52,089 bases of DNA from CALBZG01 sp964486295 (GCA_964486295.1 CAZAMF010000013.1:1-52089), one strand, 5' to 3'. Positions 16,972 to 26,083 are shown, counted from the stretch's first letter. The notes: generated from the sequence alone by a model not told the origin. Program-made: numbers and translations.

Positions 16972-18390
16972 TTGAATACTGATCAAAAGAAAATGTCTTT
17001 AGATGAATTTTTAGATGAAAGGCAAAAAGGTAAACGCTTTCCGATTGCCTTGATGGCAACGCTAATTATTACTGGCTTATTAATTTCTTTTTCGCATAAC
17101 TCTAGCCCTGCACCATTTATCCCTTACTTTTTTGATTTCTTCAAACTCGATCCCATTCAGGATATGGGACTTATTAATGCTTCGATGTCCATTTTCCTAA
17201 TCGTTACCATTCCTTTTACCCTCATTGGCAGTGCATTGGAAATGAAAATCGGGACTAGAAGACTTTTCACGTTATCTATGTTATTAAACACCGTTGGCAT
17301 CTTGCTTGCTTTTGGAGCGTCTAACGGTAGTTATATTGTCTTTCTGGCCGGTCGCGTCATTTACGGTGCCGGTTTTGGCCTAGCTATCCCGGCTCTTGGA
17401 TCTGCCATCATGAAATGGTATAGACCAAAAAGTCGTACCTATATGACCACGTTGAACGGCTTGTTCCCGCTCTTGGGTGCATTGATCGGTTATGTAGTAT
17501 TTCCTGCTGTAGGTAAGGTTGTTGATAATTGGATCTTCGGTTTTGGTTTTTCCGGTTTTATCGTTTTGGCAGTGCTCATCCTCTGGATTCTTGCGGTTAG
17601 AAAAGATGTTGATACGATTGATATTTCTGCCGATGAAGAGGAATATATGGGCGTCATACATCCTGAAGAAACAGGCAACCCTATTAAATGGGCATTCGGT
17701 ACCAATCAGGTCAGATGTCTGCTTGTTGCTTTCTTCTGCGACTTCATGATGTATATGTACATTGCGACCATTTTGCCAAGCTGGCTTATGTATGCTGGTG
17801 GTATGGACCAAATTACAGCTACAACCTGGGCTGCCATTGCTTTCCCGGTATTTGGCGTTATCGGTGTTGTCATCGGTGGTTTTTTGACCAATGCTTTGGG
17901 AGTACGCAAACCAATTATTGTATTTTGTCAATGCTTGAAACTGGTCGGCATTGTTACTGCTTGCCTGACTGTTGATACCCTTGGTGCAACCGGTATCATT
18001 ATCGGCGTTGCACTGTTTGGCCTTGGCAATGGCGGATGGATGTCTCCGCTTTACATTGTACCGACCGAAACCCCTGGTACCAGTGCATCCGGAGTTGGCG
18101 CGGCCTATGCCGTCTTCAATGCTTTTGGTTTTGTTGCGGGTTTCATCTTCCCGATCATTGGTGGATTGATTGCCACAAGCTTTGCAAACAGCTTTAGCGC
18201 TTCTACGGGTATCGTTGATACGGCGGTCTTAGCCGCATACGGTTTTAAATGGAGCACATTGATTTTTGGCCTGATACATATCGTAGCGGTCATCGCTGCT
18301 GTTAGGCTTAAAGAAACAGGACCTGGTCGGAAAAAGCTGGGCACAGCATCGGCTACGGAGGAATGGAACACGGGCAGACAGGCTATTTAA
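16972..18390 (+). CDS. MFS transporter
   Basis: About 472 residues with 12 predicted membrane helices in two halves and a charged central loop (near 210-235, DTIDISADEEEYMG). The cytoplasmic loop after helix 2 (LEMKIGTRRLFTLS) and its counterpart in the second half (TNALGVRKPIIVF) fit the MFS loop pattern; VIYGAGFGLAIPALG resembles the helix-5 region. TTG start with AAAGGGGG 8 nt upstream; an ATG at 16993 is an alternative. It stands 79 bp after the MoaD-like gene with no promoter seen, so it belongs to the aminotransferase-AOR operon and probably imports the amine or exports an acid product. Substrate unknown. Confidence 0.85.
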   Translation: MNTDQKKMSLDEFLDERQKGKRFPIALMATLIITGLLISFSHNSSPAPFIPYFFDFFKLDPIQDMGLINASMSIFLIVTIPFTLIGSALEMKIGTRRLFTLSMLLNTVGILLAFGASNGSYIVFLAGRVIYGAGFGLAIPALGSAIMKWYRPKSRTYMTTLNGLFPLLGALIGYVVFPAVGKVVDNWIFGFGFSGFIVLAVLILWILAVRKDVDTIDISADEEEYMGVIHPEETGNPIKWAFGTNQVRCLLVAFFCDFMMYMYIATILPSWLMYAGGMDQITATTWAAIAFPVFGVIGVVIGGFLTNALGVRKPIIVFCQCLKLVGIVTACLTVDTLGATGIIIGVALFGLGNGGWMSPLYIVPTETPGTSASGVGAAYAVFNAFGFVAGFIFPIIGGLIATSFANSFSASTGIVDTAVLAAYGFKWSTLIFGLIHIVAVIAAVRLKETGPGRKKLGTASATEEWNTGRQAI

Positions 18391-18451
18391 GTTGGCTGCC
18401 GTACAGAATTGATATAAAAACAATTTACACTCCTTACGATTATATAACTCC

Positions 18452-18491
18452 GCAAATAAACATCTGTCTAAAATGACAGATGTTTATTTGC
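18452..18491 (+). repeat. Perfect 17-bp hairpin after the MFS gene
   Basis: GCAAATAAACATCTGTC (18452-18468) and GACAGATGTTTATTTGC (18475-18491) are fully complementary with a 6-base loop. No T-run follows in either direction. It lies between the MFS gene and the second MoaD-like gene, where it may act as an RNA processing or stability element, or as a weak terminator. Confidence 0.7.
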
Positions 18492-18565
18492 AGAGTAGTG
18501 GCTTATTAGCGGATGGAAACACTACTAAGCCATTTGAATTCTATACACCTCCAGGAGGAGCAATT

Positions 18566-18880
18566 ATGATTCCGGTATGTGTTATTATTAAAGGCTACTT
18601 GCGAAATTTCTTCAATAAAGAATGCTATAATTTTGAATTAGAAAATGATGCTACTATGATTAATTTGTTCGAAAAATTATATGAAGAGTTTGGTAATGAA
18701 TCCGCTTCGTTTATTTGGCATCCAGACAGAAACAAATTGGAAGGTCCTATATCTGTATATGTCTCTGGCGAGTATATAACAAATATAAACCATCAACTAA
18801 AAACTAGAGATATAATAGTATTGTCTCGTGTCAAAATTAGACGAAACTCTTGGAATAGAATGGCTTTAATTAATATGTAA
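18566..18880 (+). CDS. Second MoaD/ThiS-like beta-grasp protein, lacking the GG tail
   Basis: 104 residues. ATG 18566 follows AGGAGGAG; a longer frame from 18473 would start inside the 17-bp hairpin. The pattern FELENDATMINLFEKLYEEFG (early strand and helix) and VSGEYITNINHQLKTRDIIVLSR (late hairpin) fits the MoaD/ThiS fold. A basic tail, RRNSWNRMALINM, replaces the Gly-Gly end, so sulfur transfer through a C-terminal thiocarboxylate is not possible. Perhaps a structural or regulatory relative of the AOR-linked protein. The fold call is by eye. Confidence 0.55.
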   Translation: MIPVCVIIKGYLRNFFNKECYNFELENDATMINLFEKLYEEFGNESASFIWHPDRNKLEGPISVYVSGEYITNINHQLKTRDIIVLSRVKIRRNSWNRMALINM

Positions 18881-18906
18881 AACAAAACGAACACCACCCG
18901 TATAAA

Positions 18907-18947
18907 AACGAGGCTCTTTACGTTGTGATTTCGTAGAGAGCCTCGTT
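18907..18947. terminator. Hairpin between convergent genes
   Basis: AACGAGGCTCTTTACG (18907-18922) pairs with CGTAGAGAGCCTCGTT (18932-18947), 15 of 16 positions. It sits between the second MoaD-like gene and the convergent beta-keto acid cleavage gene and probably ends both transcripts. Confidence 0.75.
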
Positions 18948-18969
18948 CGATGCACTTCTTGAAAAAGAT

Positions 18970-19818
18970 CTACTTCAATCCAAGAATCTCGCGGGCTTCG
19001 TCCGGAGTGGCAAGAGTTTTATTTGCCTCTGTCGCCAACCTTTTTATTCTCCTCACAAATTGAACATTCGATTCTGCAAGCTCTCCATAGTTGTAATAAA
19101 CATTATCTTCAAATCCTGTACGGATCCCGCCGCCAAGTGCTAAGGCAGCAAGAGTGATTTCCATCGCGCCCTTACCAACACCAAATGTCCCCCAAGTGCA
19201 ATTGGCAGGCAGATGGTTCACCACAAATAAAAGATTCTCTATATTCGCTTTCATGCCTCCGGGTGCTCCGAGGCATATTTGAAAATGCAAGGGGCTTTTT
19301 AATATTCCTTTGCTTTCATAGTACAATGCTGTATTGAGCATGCCCATATCAAAAACTTCAATTTCAGGTTTCACATGATTTGCCTGCATTCTTATTCCTA
19401 ACTCCTCCAGAAAGCCGGGTTCATTAAGAAAGACACTTGAATTCATCCAGTTCATCGTTCCGGCGTCAAAAGAAGCCAATTCCGGTCTCAATGTAATAAA
19501 AGGCAACATTCGATCTTCATTGGAAACATTGGCTGCCCCTGAAGTTGTCAAGTTTAACAAAATCGGGCATTTTGCCTCCCGGACTAAATTGACCGTTTCT
19601 TCAAATTTCTTTAAATTCATCGTCGGATTGCCAAAATCATCTCTAACATGTATGTGAGCGACAGCAGCTCCTGCCTCATAACATTCAAGAATTGCTTGTG
19701 CAATTTCTTTTGGCTGTGTTGGGAGATTTGGATTATCTGATTTTGTCGGCATTGCTCCACAAACAGCAGCGGTAACGATCACTTTGTCCTTGGCGTTTAA
19801 TCTTCTTGTATCTAGCAT
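18970..19818 (-). CDS. Beta-keto acid cleavage enzyme (BKACE, DUF849 family)
   Basis: 282 residues, typical length. The Zn ligands of the family (H46, H48, E230 in 3-keto-5-aminohexanoate cleavage enzyme) are visible as H55 and H57 in AHIHVRDD and E237 in GFEDNVYY. GAPGGMKAN and TWGTFGVG are also typical. BKACE enzymes react a beta-keto acid with acetyl-CoA to give acetoacetate and a shortened acyl-CoA. The gene has GGAGGG before its ATG and its own minus-strand sigma-54 promoter. It is divergent from the thiolase gene with shared operators between, which ties acetoacetate formation to acetoacetyl-CoA thiolysis. The substrate side chain cannot be read from sequence. Confidence 0.92.
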   Translation of the reverse strand: MLDTRRLNAKDKVIVTAAVCGAMPTKSDNPNLPTQPKEIAQAILECYEAGAAVAHIHVRDDFGNPTMNLKKFEETVNLVREAKCPILLNLTTSGAANVSNEDRMLPFITLRPELASFDAGTMNWMNSSVFLNEPGFLEELGIRMQANHVKPEIEVFDMGMLNTALYYESKGILKSPLHFQICLGAPGGMKANIENLLFVVNHLPANCTWGTFGVGKGAMEITLAALALGGGIRTGFEDNVYYNYGELAESNVQFVRRIKRLATEANKTLATPDEAREILGLK

Positions 19819-19848
19819 ATATATTCCCTCCTTTTATTAAAGTGTAAT

Positions 19849-19863
19849 GCAATATATATGCCA
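19849..19863 (-). promoter_or_regulatory. Sigma-54 promoter of the beta-keto acid cleavage gene
   Basis: Minus strand TGGCATATATATTGC, with GG and GC separated by 10 bases, 31 bp upstream of the start codon. Confidence 0.85.
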
Positions 19864-20022
19864 AGAAGCCCTCGCGGATATCGAAGCAGTAAATCCAGTG
19901 TAAATGAAAACAATTATTTTAATATTTATTGAATAATAGAGTATAATTAAAGCTTCTATTATTTTATGAGGTTATAGATGTGTCATTCAACAAACCTAAA
20001 GCATGAAAAAAGTTTCTTGATT

Positions 20023-20059
20023 TGTTGCATGTATGCATTTAGATTTGCCAGTTGCAACA
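20023..20059. promoter_or_regulatory. Activator sites of the TTGCAACA type between divergent genes
   Basis: TGTTGCA (20023-20029) and TTGCCAGTTGCAACA (20045-20059). Related sequences stand before the ABC importer and the cyclase operon. The sites lie 60-100 bp from the thiolase promoter and 160-200 bp from the divergent promoter, so one activator could serve both. The rest of the region (19.86-20.18 kb) is AT-rich and shows no gene. Confidence 0.65.
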
Positions 20060-20120
20060 TCCGAACCCAAAAAAACACGCCATTATTAGAATAGTAACGG
20101 ATTTTCAGAGAAATATGAAA

Positions 20121-20135
20121 CGGCATGTTTTTTGC
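20121..20135 (+). promoter_or_regulatory. Sigma-54 promoter of the thiolase gene
   Basis: CGGCATGTTTTTTGC has GG (20122-20123) and GC (20134-20135) with 10 bases between, about 50 bp upstream of the start. Confidence 0.8.
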
Positions 20136-20183
20136 ATTATAAGAATCTGAAACGTATTCAATAAGTAAGGGGGAAATATTGTT

Positions 20184-21377
20184 GTGAGAAATGTAGTAAT
20201 TGTTGCCGGTTGCAGAACTCCCATAGGAACGATTGGGGGACAGTTTAAGGAGATCACTTCGTTGGACCTTTCGATACCTGTCATGCAGGCATTAGTATCC
20301 CGATCAAACATCGATCCAGAGTTGATCGACGATGTGATATGGGGATGCAATTATCAAAGAACCTATAAAGAAAATAATTTGGCAAGGGTGGCTGCGATTA
20401 AATCCGGGTTACCTTATACTGTGCCTGGCATAACCATACATAGAAATTGCACATCTTCGATGTCATCGATCCAAATGGGCTACTATCAAATCAAAGCAAT
20501 GGAGGCGGATTTCATCATGGCCGGCGGAGCCGACAGTATGAGCACTGCCCCTCATATGCTCTTCGACGGGAGGTATGGGAAAAAATTCGGCCATAGTGAA
20601 CTGAGGGATTCTATGTGGGATTCCCTGACAAATCTCGGTATCGGGCCGGCTATGGGCATTACCGCTGAAAACATAGCCGAAATCTATGGAGTCACAAGAC
20701 AAGAGCAGGATGAATATGCCTTGTTAAGCCAGAAGAGGGCAATAGCTGCCATAGATGGAGGGAAGTATAAAGAGGAAATCATCCCTATAACGATCAGCGC
20801 TAAAAATGGCGATCATATTTATGATACCGATGAATATCCGAAAAGGAACGCTTCATTGGAGACCCTCTCAAAATTAAGGGCCACATTTAAGGAAGGGGGA
20901 ACCGTTACGGCAGGGAACTCTTCAGGAATGAACGATGCTGCTTCCGGAGTACTTCTTGTTGAGGAGGAAAAAGCAAAGAGTTTGGGACTTCCGATATTAG
21001 CCAGAATTGTTTCCGTAGCAACAACGGGAGTTGATCCGGACGTCATGGGGATCGGACCGATCAGCGCATCAGAAAAAGCGCTTAAAAAAGCCAACTTATC
21101 CATCAAAGATATGGATCTGATTGAAATTAATGAGGCATTTGCCGCCCAGTGTATTGCATGTGAAAGGGCGTTGGGAATCGACCGGGAAAAACTGAATGTG
21201 AATGGCGGAGGGATTTCTCTGGGACATCCTGTAGGAGCTACCGGAAGCAGGATCGTGATTTCGCTTTTGTATGAAATGAAAAGAAGAGGCAATACATACG
21301 GACTAGCCACACTCTGTGCAGGCGGTGGTATGGGGACGGCGGTTATCATTGAAAATGTAAAAAACACTAATATTTAG
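20184..21377 (+). CDS. Acetyl-CoA acetyltransferase (thiolase)
   Basis: 397 residues, the normal thiolase length. Catalytic residues: C89 in HRNCTSSMSSI (acyl carrier), H348 in GGGISLGHPVGATGSR and C378 in CAGGGMG; NEAFAAQ is also kept. GTG start preceded by AAGGGGG. Thiolases split acetoacetyl-CoA with CoA into two acetyl-CoA, or run in reverse. Beside genes that make acetoacetate and activate it with CoA, the splitting direction is the natural reading. The C-SSM-S-I loop is a little unusual (commonly C-S-G/S-G/S) but the nucleophile is intact. Single-gene transcript from its own sigma-54 promoter, followed by the importer promoter. Confidence 0.93.
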   Translation: MRNVVIVAGCRTPIGTIGGQFKEITSLDLSIPVMQALVSRSNIDPELIDDVIWGCNYQRTYKENNLARVAAIKSGLPYTVPGITIHRNCTSSMSSIQMGYYQIKAMEADFIMAGGADSMSTAPHMLFDGRYGKKFGHSELRDSMWDSLTNLGIGPAMGITAENIAEIYGVTRQEQDEYALLSQKRAIAAIDGGKYKEEIIPITISAKNGDHIYDTDEYPKRNASLETLSKLRATFKEGGTVTAGNSSGMNDAASGVLLVEEEKAKSLGLPILARIVSVATTGVDPDVMGIGPISASEKALKKANLSIKDMDLIEINEAFAAQCIACERALGIDREKLNVNGGGISLGHPVGATGSRIVISLLYEMKRRGNTYGLATLCAGGGMGTAVIIENVKNTNI

Positions 21378-21401
21378 AATGAAAAGCCTTTGCCTTTATA
21401 T

Positions 21402-21435
21402 TTGCAATATTGCAACAAAAAAACGTTTTGCAACA
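21402..21435. promoter_or_regulatory. Activator sites of the TTGCAACA type before the ABC importer
   Basis: TTGCAATATTGCAACA (21402-21417), which contains a perfect palindrome TTGCAA-TA-TTGCAA, and a second TTGCAACA (21428-21435). They lie about 80-110 bp upstream of the sigma-54 promoter. Confidence 0.7.
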
Positions 21436-21510
21436 AAATAAGTGGATCAAAGCTATACGAAAACCAGATAAAATCTGATAAGTCGTTGATAAACTATTAA
21501 ATATGACGAT

Positions 21511-21525
21511 TGGCATGGCTTTTGC
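21511..21525 (+). promoter_or_regulatory. Sigma-54 promoter of the ABC importer operon
   Basis: TGGCATGGCTTTTGC: GG (21512-21513) and GC (21524-21525), 10 bases between, about 60 bp upstream of the ATPase start. Confidence 0.9.
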
Positions 21526-21586
21526 AATATAAGTTAACGATAAGAAATTTAAACGAAACCGTTTTATGGAAAGGAACCAATCAATT

Positions 21587-23116
21587 ATGAAGGAATTGAT
21601 TAGACTAGAAAAAATTAATAAATCCTTCAGCGGGGTACCGGCACTAATAGATGTCAACATTAATTTGTATGAGGGCGAAGTGCATGTTTTACTTGGGGAG
21701 AATGGTGCCGGCAAATCGACACTGATGAAGGTGTTGACCGGTATCTATCAGCCGGATTCCGGTGAAATCTTCATAGAAGGCAACAAAGTAAAGCTGCAGG
21801 GACCGAAAGAAGCTGAAGACCTGGGGATCAATATCATCCATCAGGAGTTCAACCTGCTTCTGCACCAGGATGTTGCCACAAATATTTTTCTTGGAAAAGA
21901 ACCTCGCAAAGGTGGTAATAGAATAGATTTCAATAAATTGCATGAAAACAGCAGAAAGGTCCTTGAAGATTTGGACGTTAAGATCGATACGCATGAACTC
22001 GTTCTGAACCTGGGGGTTGGGGAACGGCAGATCGTTGAAATTGCAAAAGCTGTATCTCAGAATGCAAAAGTGATCATCATGGATGAACCCACTGCCGCAT
22101 TGACAACAAATGAAATAAACAAATTATTCAACATGGTTGAAAAGCTTGTAAAACGTGGGGTCGGCATATTTTATATCTCCCACAGGATGGAGGAAATTTA
22201 TCGGATCGGATCTAGGATCTCTGTTCTCAGGGACGGAAAACATATCAGCACAGTGAATATCAATGACACTTCTATCGATAAACTGGTTCAACTTATGGTA
22301 GGCAGGGAAATCAATAATTTCTATTACAGACAAGCGCCAGAACCCGGAGAGGAAGTATTAAGGTTTGAAAATATTCAATCCGGTAAAAAAGTCAAGGACG
22401 GAACACTCTCGTTAAGAAAGGGAGAGATCGTCGGCGTATTTGGGCTCATGGGTGCCGGCAGGACAGAAATGGTACAGGCGGCCTACGGCGTCATGCCGAT
22501 GCAAAAGGGTAAGATCGCCCTCAAGGGCAGGGACTTGAAGAAGCATAACCCCATGGAGTGCGTAAATTCAGGGCTTGGACTGGTTCCGGAAGATAGAAAG
22601 TACGAAGGGGCCACAGTAGATATGACCATTCGGGAAAACGTGGTGCAGGCAAGCTTAAAAAGAATTCACCCTTCAAGAATATTGAATATATCGAAGGAAA
22701 AGGAGATCACAAAATCCTTTATTGATAAATTGAGAATCGCAACACCTTCGACTGAAAAGGAAGTAAGATTCCTCAGCGGGGGCACTCAGCAAAAAGTAAT
22801 TCTGGCAAAGTGGCTTTGCTCGGAATGTGATGTGCTGATTCTTGATGAGCCTACAAGAGGAATCGACGTTGGCGCCAAAGAAGAGATCTATCATATCATG
22901 AATGATCTGACTCATCAGGGCGTCGGCATTTTGATGATTTCGTCCGATATGAGCGAAGTCCTCGGAGTCAGTGATCGGATCTATGTGATGCGCGAAGGCG
23001 AAATTGTCAAAGAGCTTTCAAGAGAAGAGGCGGATCAGGAATTGGTTTTAAGCTACGCTATGGGGAAAGGAGAAGAGTATCTCAATGCAAAAGGGAATAT
23101 TAAAAAGCAAAGTTAA
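21587..23116 (+). CDS. Ribose-type ABC importer, fused double ATPase (RbsA-like)
   Basis: 509 residues with two nucleotide-binding domains. Domain 1 has Walker A GENGAGKST, signature LGVGERQ and Walker B VIIMDEPTAAL. Domain 2 has a degenerate Walker A (GLMGAGRTE), signature LSGGTQQK and Walker B VLILDEPTRGID; this asymmetry is normal for RbsA/MglA/XylG. ATG 21587 was chosen over 21566 because GGAAAGGA lies upstream of it. The operon continues with two permeases and a binding lipoprotein, giving a complete carbohydrate-uptake (CUT2) system. Its place in a hydroxy-acid/keto-acid regulon suggests a sugar acid, polyol or cyclic precursor, but the substrate is not shown. Confidence 0.93.
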   Translation: MKELIRLEKINKSFSGVPALIDVNINLYEGEVHVLLGENGAGKSTLMKVLTGIYQPDSGEIFIEGNKVKLQGPKEAEDLGINIIHQEFNLLLHQDVATNIFLGKEPRKGGNRIDFNKLHENSRKVLEDLDVKIDTHELVLNLGVGERQIVEIAKAVSQNAKVIIMDEPTAALTTNEINKLFNMVEKLVKRGVGIFYISHRMEEIYRIGSRISVLRDGKHISTVNINDTSIDKLVQLMVGREINNFYYRQAPEPGEEVLRFENIQSGKKVKDGTLSLRKGEIVGVFGLMGAGRTEMVQAAYGVMPMQKGKIALKGRDLKKHNPMECVNSGLGLVPEDRKYEGATVDMTIRENVVQASLKRIHPSRILNISKEKEITKSFIDKLRIATPSTEKEVRFLSGGTQQKVILAKWLCSECDVLILDEPTRGIDVGAKEEIYHIMNDLTHQGVGILMISSDMSEVLGVSDRIYVMREGEIVKELSREEADQELVLSYAMGKGEEYLNAKGNIKKQS

Positions 23117-24044
23117 AAAAGTACCCGGTGTGTTATGGGGAGTGATTATGCTCTTTATCGCATTAAGTATATTTACGGAAAACTTTTTCACGGTGAGAAA
23201 TATCACGAACATCCTGGATCAGGGCTCCATCCTGTTTATTGTTGCGTTGGGAGTCACCCTGACCATATTAATGGGAGGCATCGACCTTTCTGTCGGGGGT
23301 GTGATGTGTTTAAGCGGAATGGCATCAGGCATGGTGCTGAGCCAGACCTCATCCTTTGTATTAGCTTTATTCGCAGCTGCCGTCGTTGGAGCTATCGGAG
23401 GCGCTATCAATGGATATTTCATCGTGAATTTAAAAATTGAGGCTTTCATTGTGACCTTTGCCATGATGAGCGTGACAAGCGGCTTAGTACTTGGAATAAC
23501 AGGGGGGAATGTAATTGTTGGATTCCCCGAATTTGTTAAGGTGTTCAGGAATATACATGTTTTGAATATCACAGTCTATTTCATGATCGCAGCGCTTATT
23601 TTCGGTATTTTATATTATTACCTTTATAAAACTACCTGGGGCACTTATATCTATGCAGTTGGCGGAAGCAGACAAGTTGCGCATTACGCCGGTATTAAAA
23701 CGAACCGGATCGAGTTTTCCGCCTATCTGATCAGTGGACTGCTTGCCGGCATTGGAGGCTTTTTGCTGCTGACCAAAATGGGCGTTGTCATGCCGACATC
23801 CGGAATGGGTTACGAGTGGGACGCAATTGCAGCGGTAGTAATCGGCGGGACCCCTTTTGAAGGTGGCCGTGGCGGTATTAAGGGGACACTGATTGGAACA
23901 GCAATCATTATCATACTGAAAAATGGCTTGAATCTTTTGGGATTATCATCTCCTTGGCAGATGCTGGTTATAGGTATCATTGTTCTTCTCAGCATCACGG
24001 TGGATGTTTATCTTTATAACAGAAGAAAAGGAGCGGAGGTATAG
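23085..24044 (+). CDS. Ribose-type ABC importer permease (RbsC-like), first copy
   Basis: 319 residues, 8-10 membrane helices. The CUT2 permease pattern is clear: LGVTLTILMGGIDLSVGGVMCLSG, the TTWGTYIYAVGGSRQVAHYAGI segment and AAVVIGGTPFEGGRGGIKGT. The start lies 32 bases inside the ATPase gene with AAAGGAG upstream, so the two are translationally coupled. It pairs with the next permease gene, probably as a heterodimer rather than the homodimer of the ribose system. Confidence 0.92.
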   Translation: MQKGILKSKVKKVPGVLWGVIMLFIALSIFTENFFTVRNITNILDQGSILFIVALGVTLTILMGGIDLSVGGVMCLSGMASGMVLSQTSSFVLALFAAAVVGAIGGAINGYFIVNLKIEAFIVTFAMMSVTSGLVLGITGGNVIVGFPEFVKVFRNIHVLNITVYFMIAALIFGILYYYLYKTTWGTYIYAVGGSRQVAHYAGIKTNRIEFSAYLISGLLAGIGGFLLLTKMGVVMPTSGMGYEWDAIAAVVIGGTPFEGGRGGIKGTLIGTAIIIILKNGLNLLGLSSPWQMLVIGIIVLLSITVDVYLYNRRKGAEV

Positions 24045-24048
24045 TATT

Positions 24049-25005
24049 ATGATAAAGTTTGTAATTAAGTATTCCAGATTAATACTGCTTCTGCTGCTGG
24101 GGATTTATTTTTCCATCCAGTCACCGGATTTCCTGACCATTGATAACCTGTCAAACGTTTCAAGAGTAGGAGCTTTCCTCGTCATCTTATCGCTTGGCCA
24201 ATGCATCGTCATCATCTCCGGGAATGGGGGGATCGATCTCTCCAATGGCTCCATTGCAGCGATCTCCAGCTGTATTGCGGCATTGATCATCGCACAGGGG
24301 CACGTGGCGCTTGGTATTATAGCCGGATTGATTGTTGGTTGTATCATCGGATTGATCAATGGATCCATTATCAGTATCGTGAAGCTTCCTCCGTTTGTGG
24401 CTACCTACGGTATTGACTTCGCTATAAGAGGCCTGGCCTATATCATCATGAGCGGAACCATTGTTTACGGCGTCTTTTCAGATTCGTTTCGTTTCATAGG
24501 GGCAGGAAGACTTTTTGGGCTGGGTGTGCCAATTTACATCGCTGTGATTTCAACGGCATTGCTCTATTTTATGATGGCAAAAACCACCTGGGGGAGGAAC
24601 GTGTACTCCATCGGCTGCAATAAAAGGGCGGCAGAGATTTCCGGAATCAATGTAAAAAGGATCCAAATGTCGGTATATGTTCTAAACGGGTTGATTTCAG
24701 CATTTGTTGGGATCTTATACATAGCCAGGCTCAATGCAGCGGAACCGGTCCTTGGAACTGCTTTTGCATTACAATCCATCGGCGCTGTCGTTTTAGGCGG
24801 TGTTTCGCTCAGGGGCGGCAAGGGCAGCATCATCAATGCGGTCATCGGAGCCGTTTTGATCACGATGATCAATAACGGATTAACATTGATGGGGGTATCT
24901 TCCTACTGGCAGTCTTTCGTTTTCGGCTCAGTTATTATCGTAGCGATTATCATTGAAATCGGGACATCCTATTTAGAAAGGCGTGTAAGCAAGGATAGTA
25001 TATAA
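24049..25005 (+). CDS. Ribose-type ABC importer permease (RbsC-like), second copy
   Basis: 318 residues. ATG 24049 follows GGAGCGGAGG and begins 4 bp after the first permease; an in-frame ATG at 23980 would overlap that gene more deeply. Family motifs: SLGQCIVIISGNGGIDLSNGS, TTWGRNVYSIGCNKRAAEISG, IGAVVLGGVSLRGGKGS. The helix-2 motif reads GNGGIDLS rather than GGIDLS, and the sequence clearly differs from the first permease. Two different permeases imply a heterodimeric pore. Confidence 0.92.
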   Translation: MIKFVIKYSRLILLLLLGIYFSIQSPDFLTIDNLSNVSRVGAFLVILSLGQCIVIISGNGGIDLSNGSIAAISSCIAALIIAQGHVALGIIAGLIVGCIIGLINGSIISIVKLPPFVATYGIDFAIRGLAYIIMSGTIVYGVFSDSFRFIGAGRLFGLGVPIYIAVISTALLYFMMAKTTWGRNVYSIGCNKRAAEISGINVKRIQMSVYVLNGLISAFVGILYIARLNAAEPVLGTAFALQSIGAVVLGGVSLRGGKGSIINAVIGAVLITMINNGLTLMGVSSYWQSFVFGSVIIVAIIIEIGTSYLERRVSKDSI

Positions 25006-25094
25006 TGCACTTTCTGCACTTTCACTTCGGTTATAACTTCGGTTTTAACATATAGAATTCATATTTTTAAAAAATAAAAGGAGGAACAAAAAGA

Positions 25095-26060
25095 ATGAAG
25101 AAAAAAACATTGGTGGCATTGCTGCTCGTCGTCTGTATGATCCTGTCATTTACGCTTACTGGATGTAATAGTTCAGACAAAGAAGAAGCGGCAAAACCTG
25201 CTGACAAAAACCTGGTGTTCATCACAAAGAACTTAACAAACCCGATTTGGCTTCAGGCACAGAAGGGTGCTGAAACTGCTGCTGCAGAAAACGGATACAC
25301 CATTACAACTCTGGCACCGACAAAGGCAGATAATCAGGAAGAACAAACAAACATCATCCTTGATCAACTGAATAAAAACATCCAGGGCATGCTCCTCATC
25401 ATCGTTGACGACCAGGGAGTCATCCCGGCAATAGAGAAGGTAAACGAAGCTGGCGTACCTTTAGTAGTTGCGGCATCAAGACCTAAAGGCGGCGAATTCG
25501 TTTGGGTTGGGCAGGACAATACGAAGGCTGGGGAAGTAGCGGCTACTACTCTGATCGAGAAGCTTGGCGGCAAAGGCAACGTTGTTATTCTAGACGGCAC
25601 ACCTGGCGTTCAGGCTGCAGAGCAGCTTCATAAAGGATCCATGAGTGTCTTCGAAAGCAACCCTGACATCAAGGTATTGACATCGATTTCTGCAAAATTC
25701 ATGCGTGCAGAAGGTATGACGATCATGGAAGACTTATTACAGAAATACCCTGACATTAACGGCGTTTTCGCTGCGAATGATGAAATGGCACTTGGTGCTC
25801 TGGAGGCAATCACAGCAGCCGGTAAGCAAGACCAGATCGTCGTAGTAGGCAGCGATGCCAACATCGATGCTGTAAAGTCAATCAGCGAAGGAAAGCTGGC
25901 TGCAACAACAGACAAGAGATGGTATGATTTAGGATATCAAGGCGTCACTAATCTGATCAAGTCCATCGACGGGGAAAAAGTTGAAGATACGATCCTTGAA
26001 CCTGTTAGAGTAGACAGCACAAATATTGATAAATACCTGGAACTCTATGACCTTAAATAA
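25095..26060 (+). CDS. Ribose-type ABC importer substrate-binding lipoprotein (RbsB-like)
   Basis: 321 residues. The N-terminus has lysines, a hydrophobic stretch and the lipobox LTGC (Cys near 23), so it is a lipid-anchored protein on the outer face of the membrane. The periplasmic-binding fold type I is clear: LVFITKNLTNPIWLQAQKGA, NKNIQGMLLIIVDDQGV, the second-lobe VFAANDEMALGALEA and VVGSDAN. The ligand pocket usually contains Asp/Arg/Asn residues for sugar hydroxyls; here ASRPKGG and GQDNTKAG occupy such positions. Preceded by AAAGGAGG. The importer genes end at a hairpin. Confidence 0.92.
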   Translation: MKKKTLVALLLVVCMILSFTLTGCNSSDKEEAAKPADKNLVFITKNLTNPIWLQAQKGAETAAAENGYTITTLAPTKADNQEEQTNIILDQLNKNIQGMLLIIVDDQGVIPAIEKVNEAGVPLVVAASRPKGGEFVWVGQDNTKAGEVAATTLIEKLGGKGNVVILDGTPGVQAAEQLHKGSMSVFESNPDIKVLTSISAKFMRAEGMTIMEDLLQKYPDINGVFAANDEMALGALEAITAAGKQDQIVVVGSDANIDAVKSISEGKLAATTDKRWYDLGYQGVTNLIKSIDGEKVEDTILEPVRVDSTNIDKYLELYDLK

Positions 26061-26083
26061 TCTTTTGCAATAGATAATAATAG

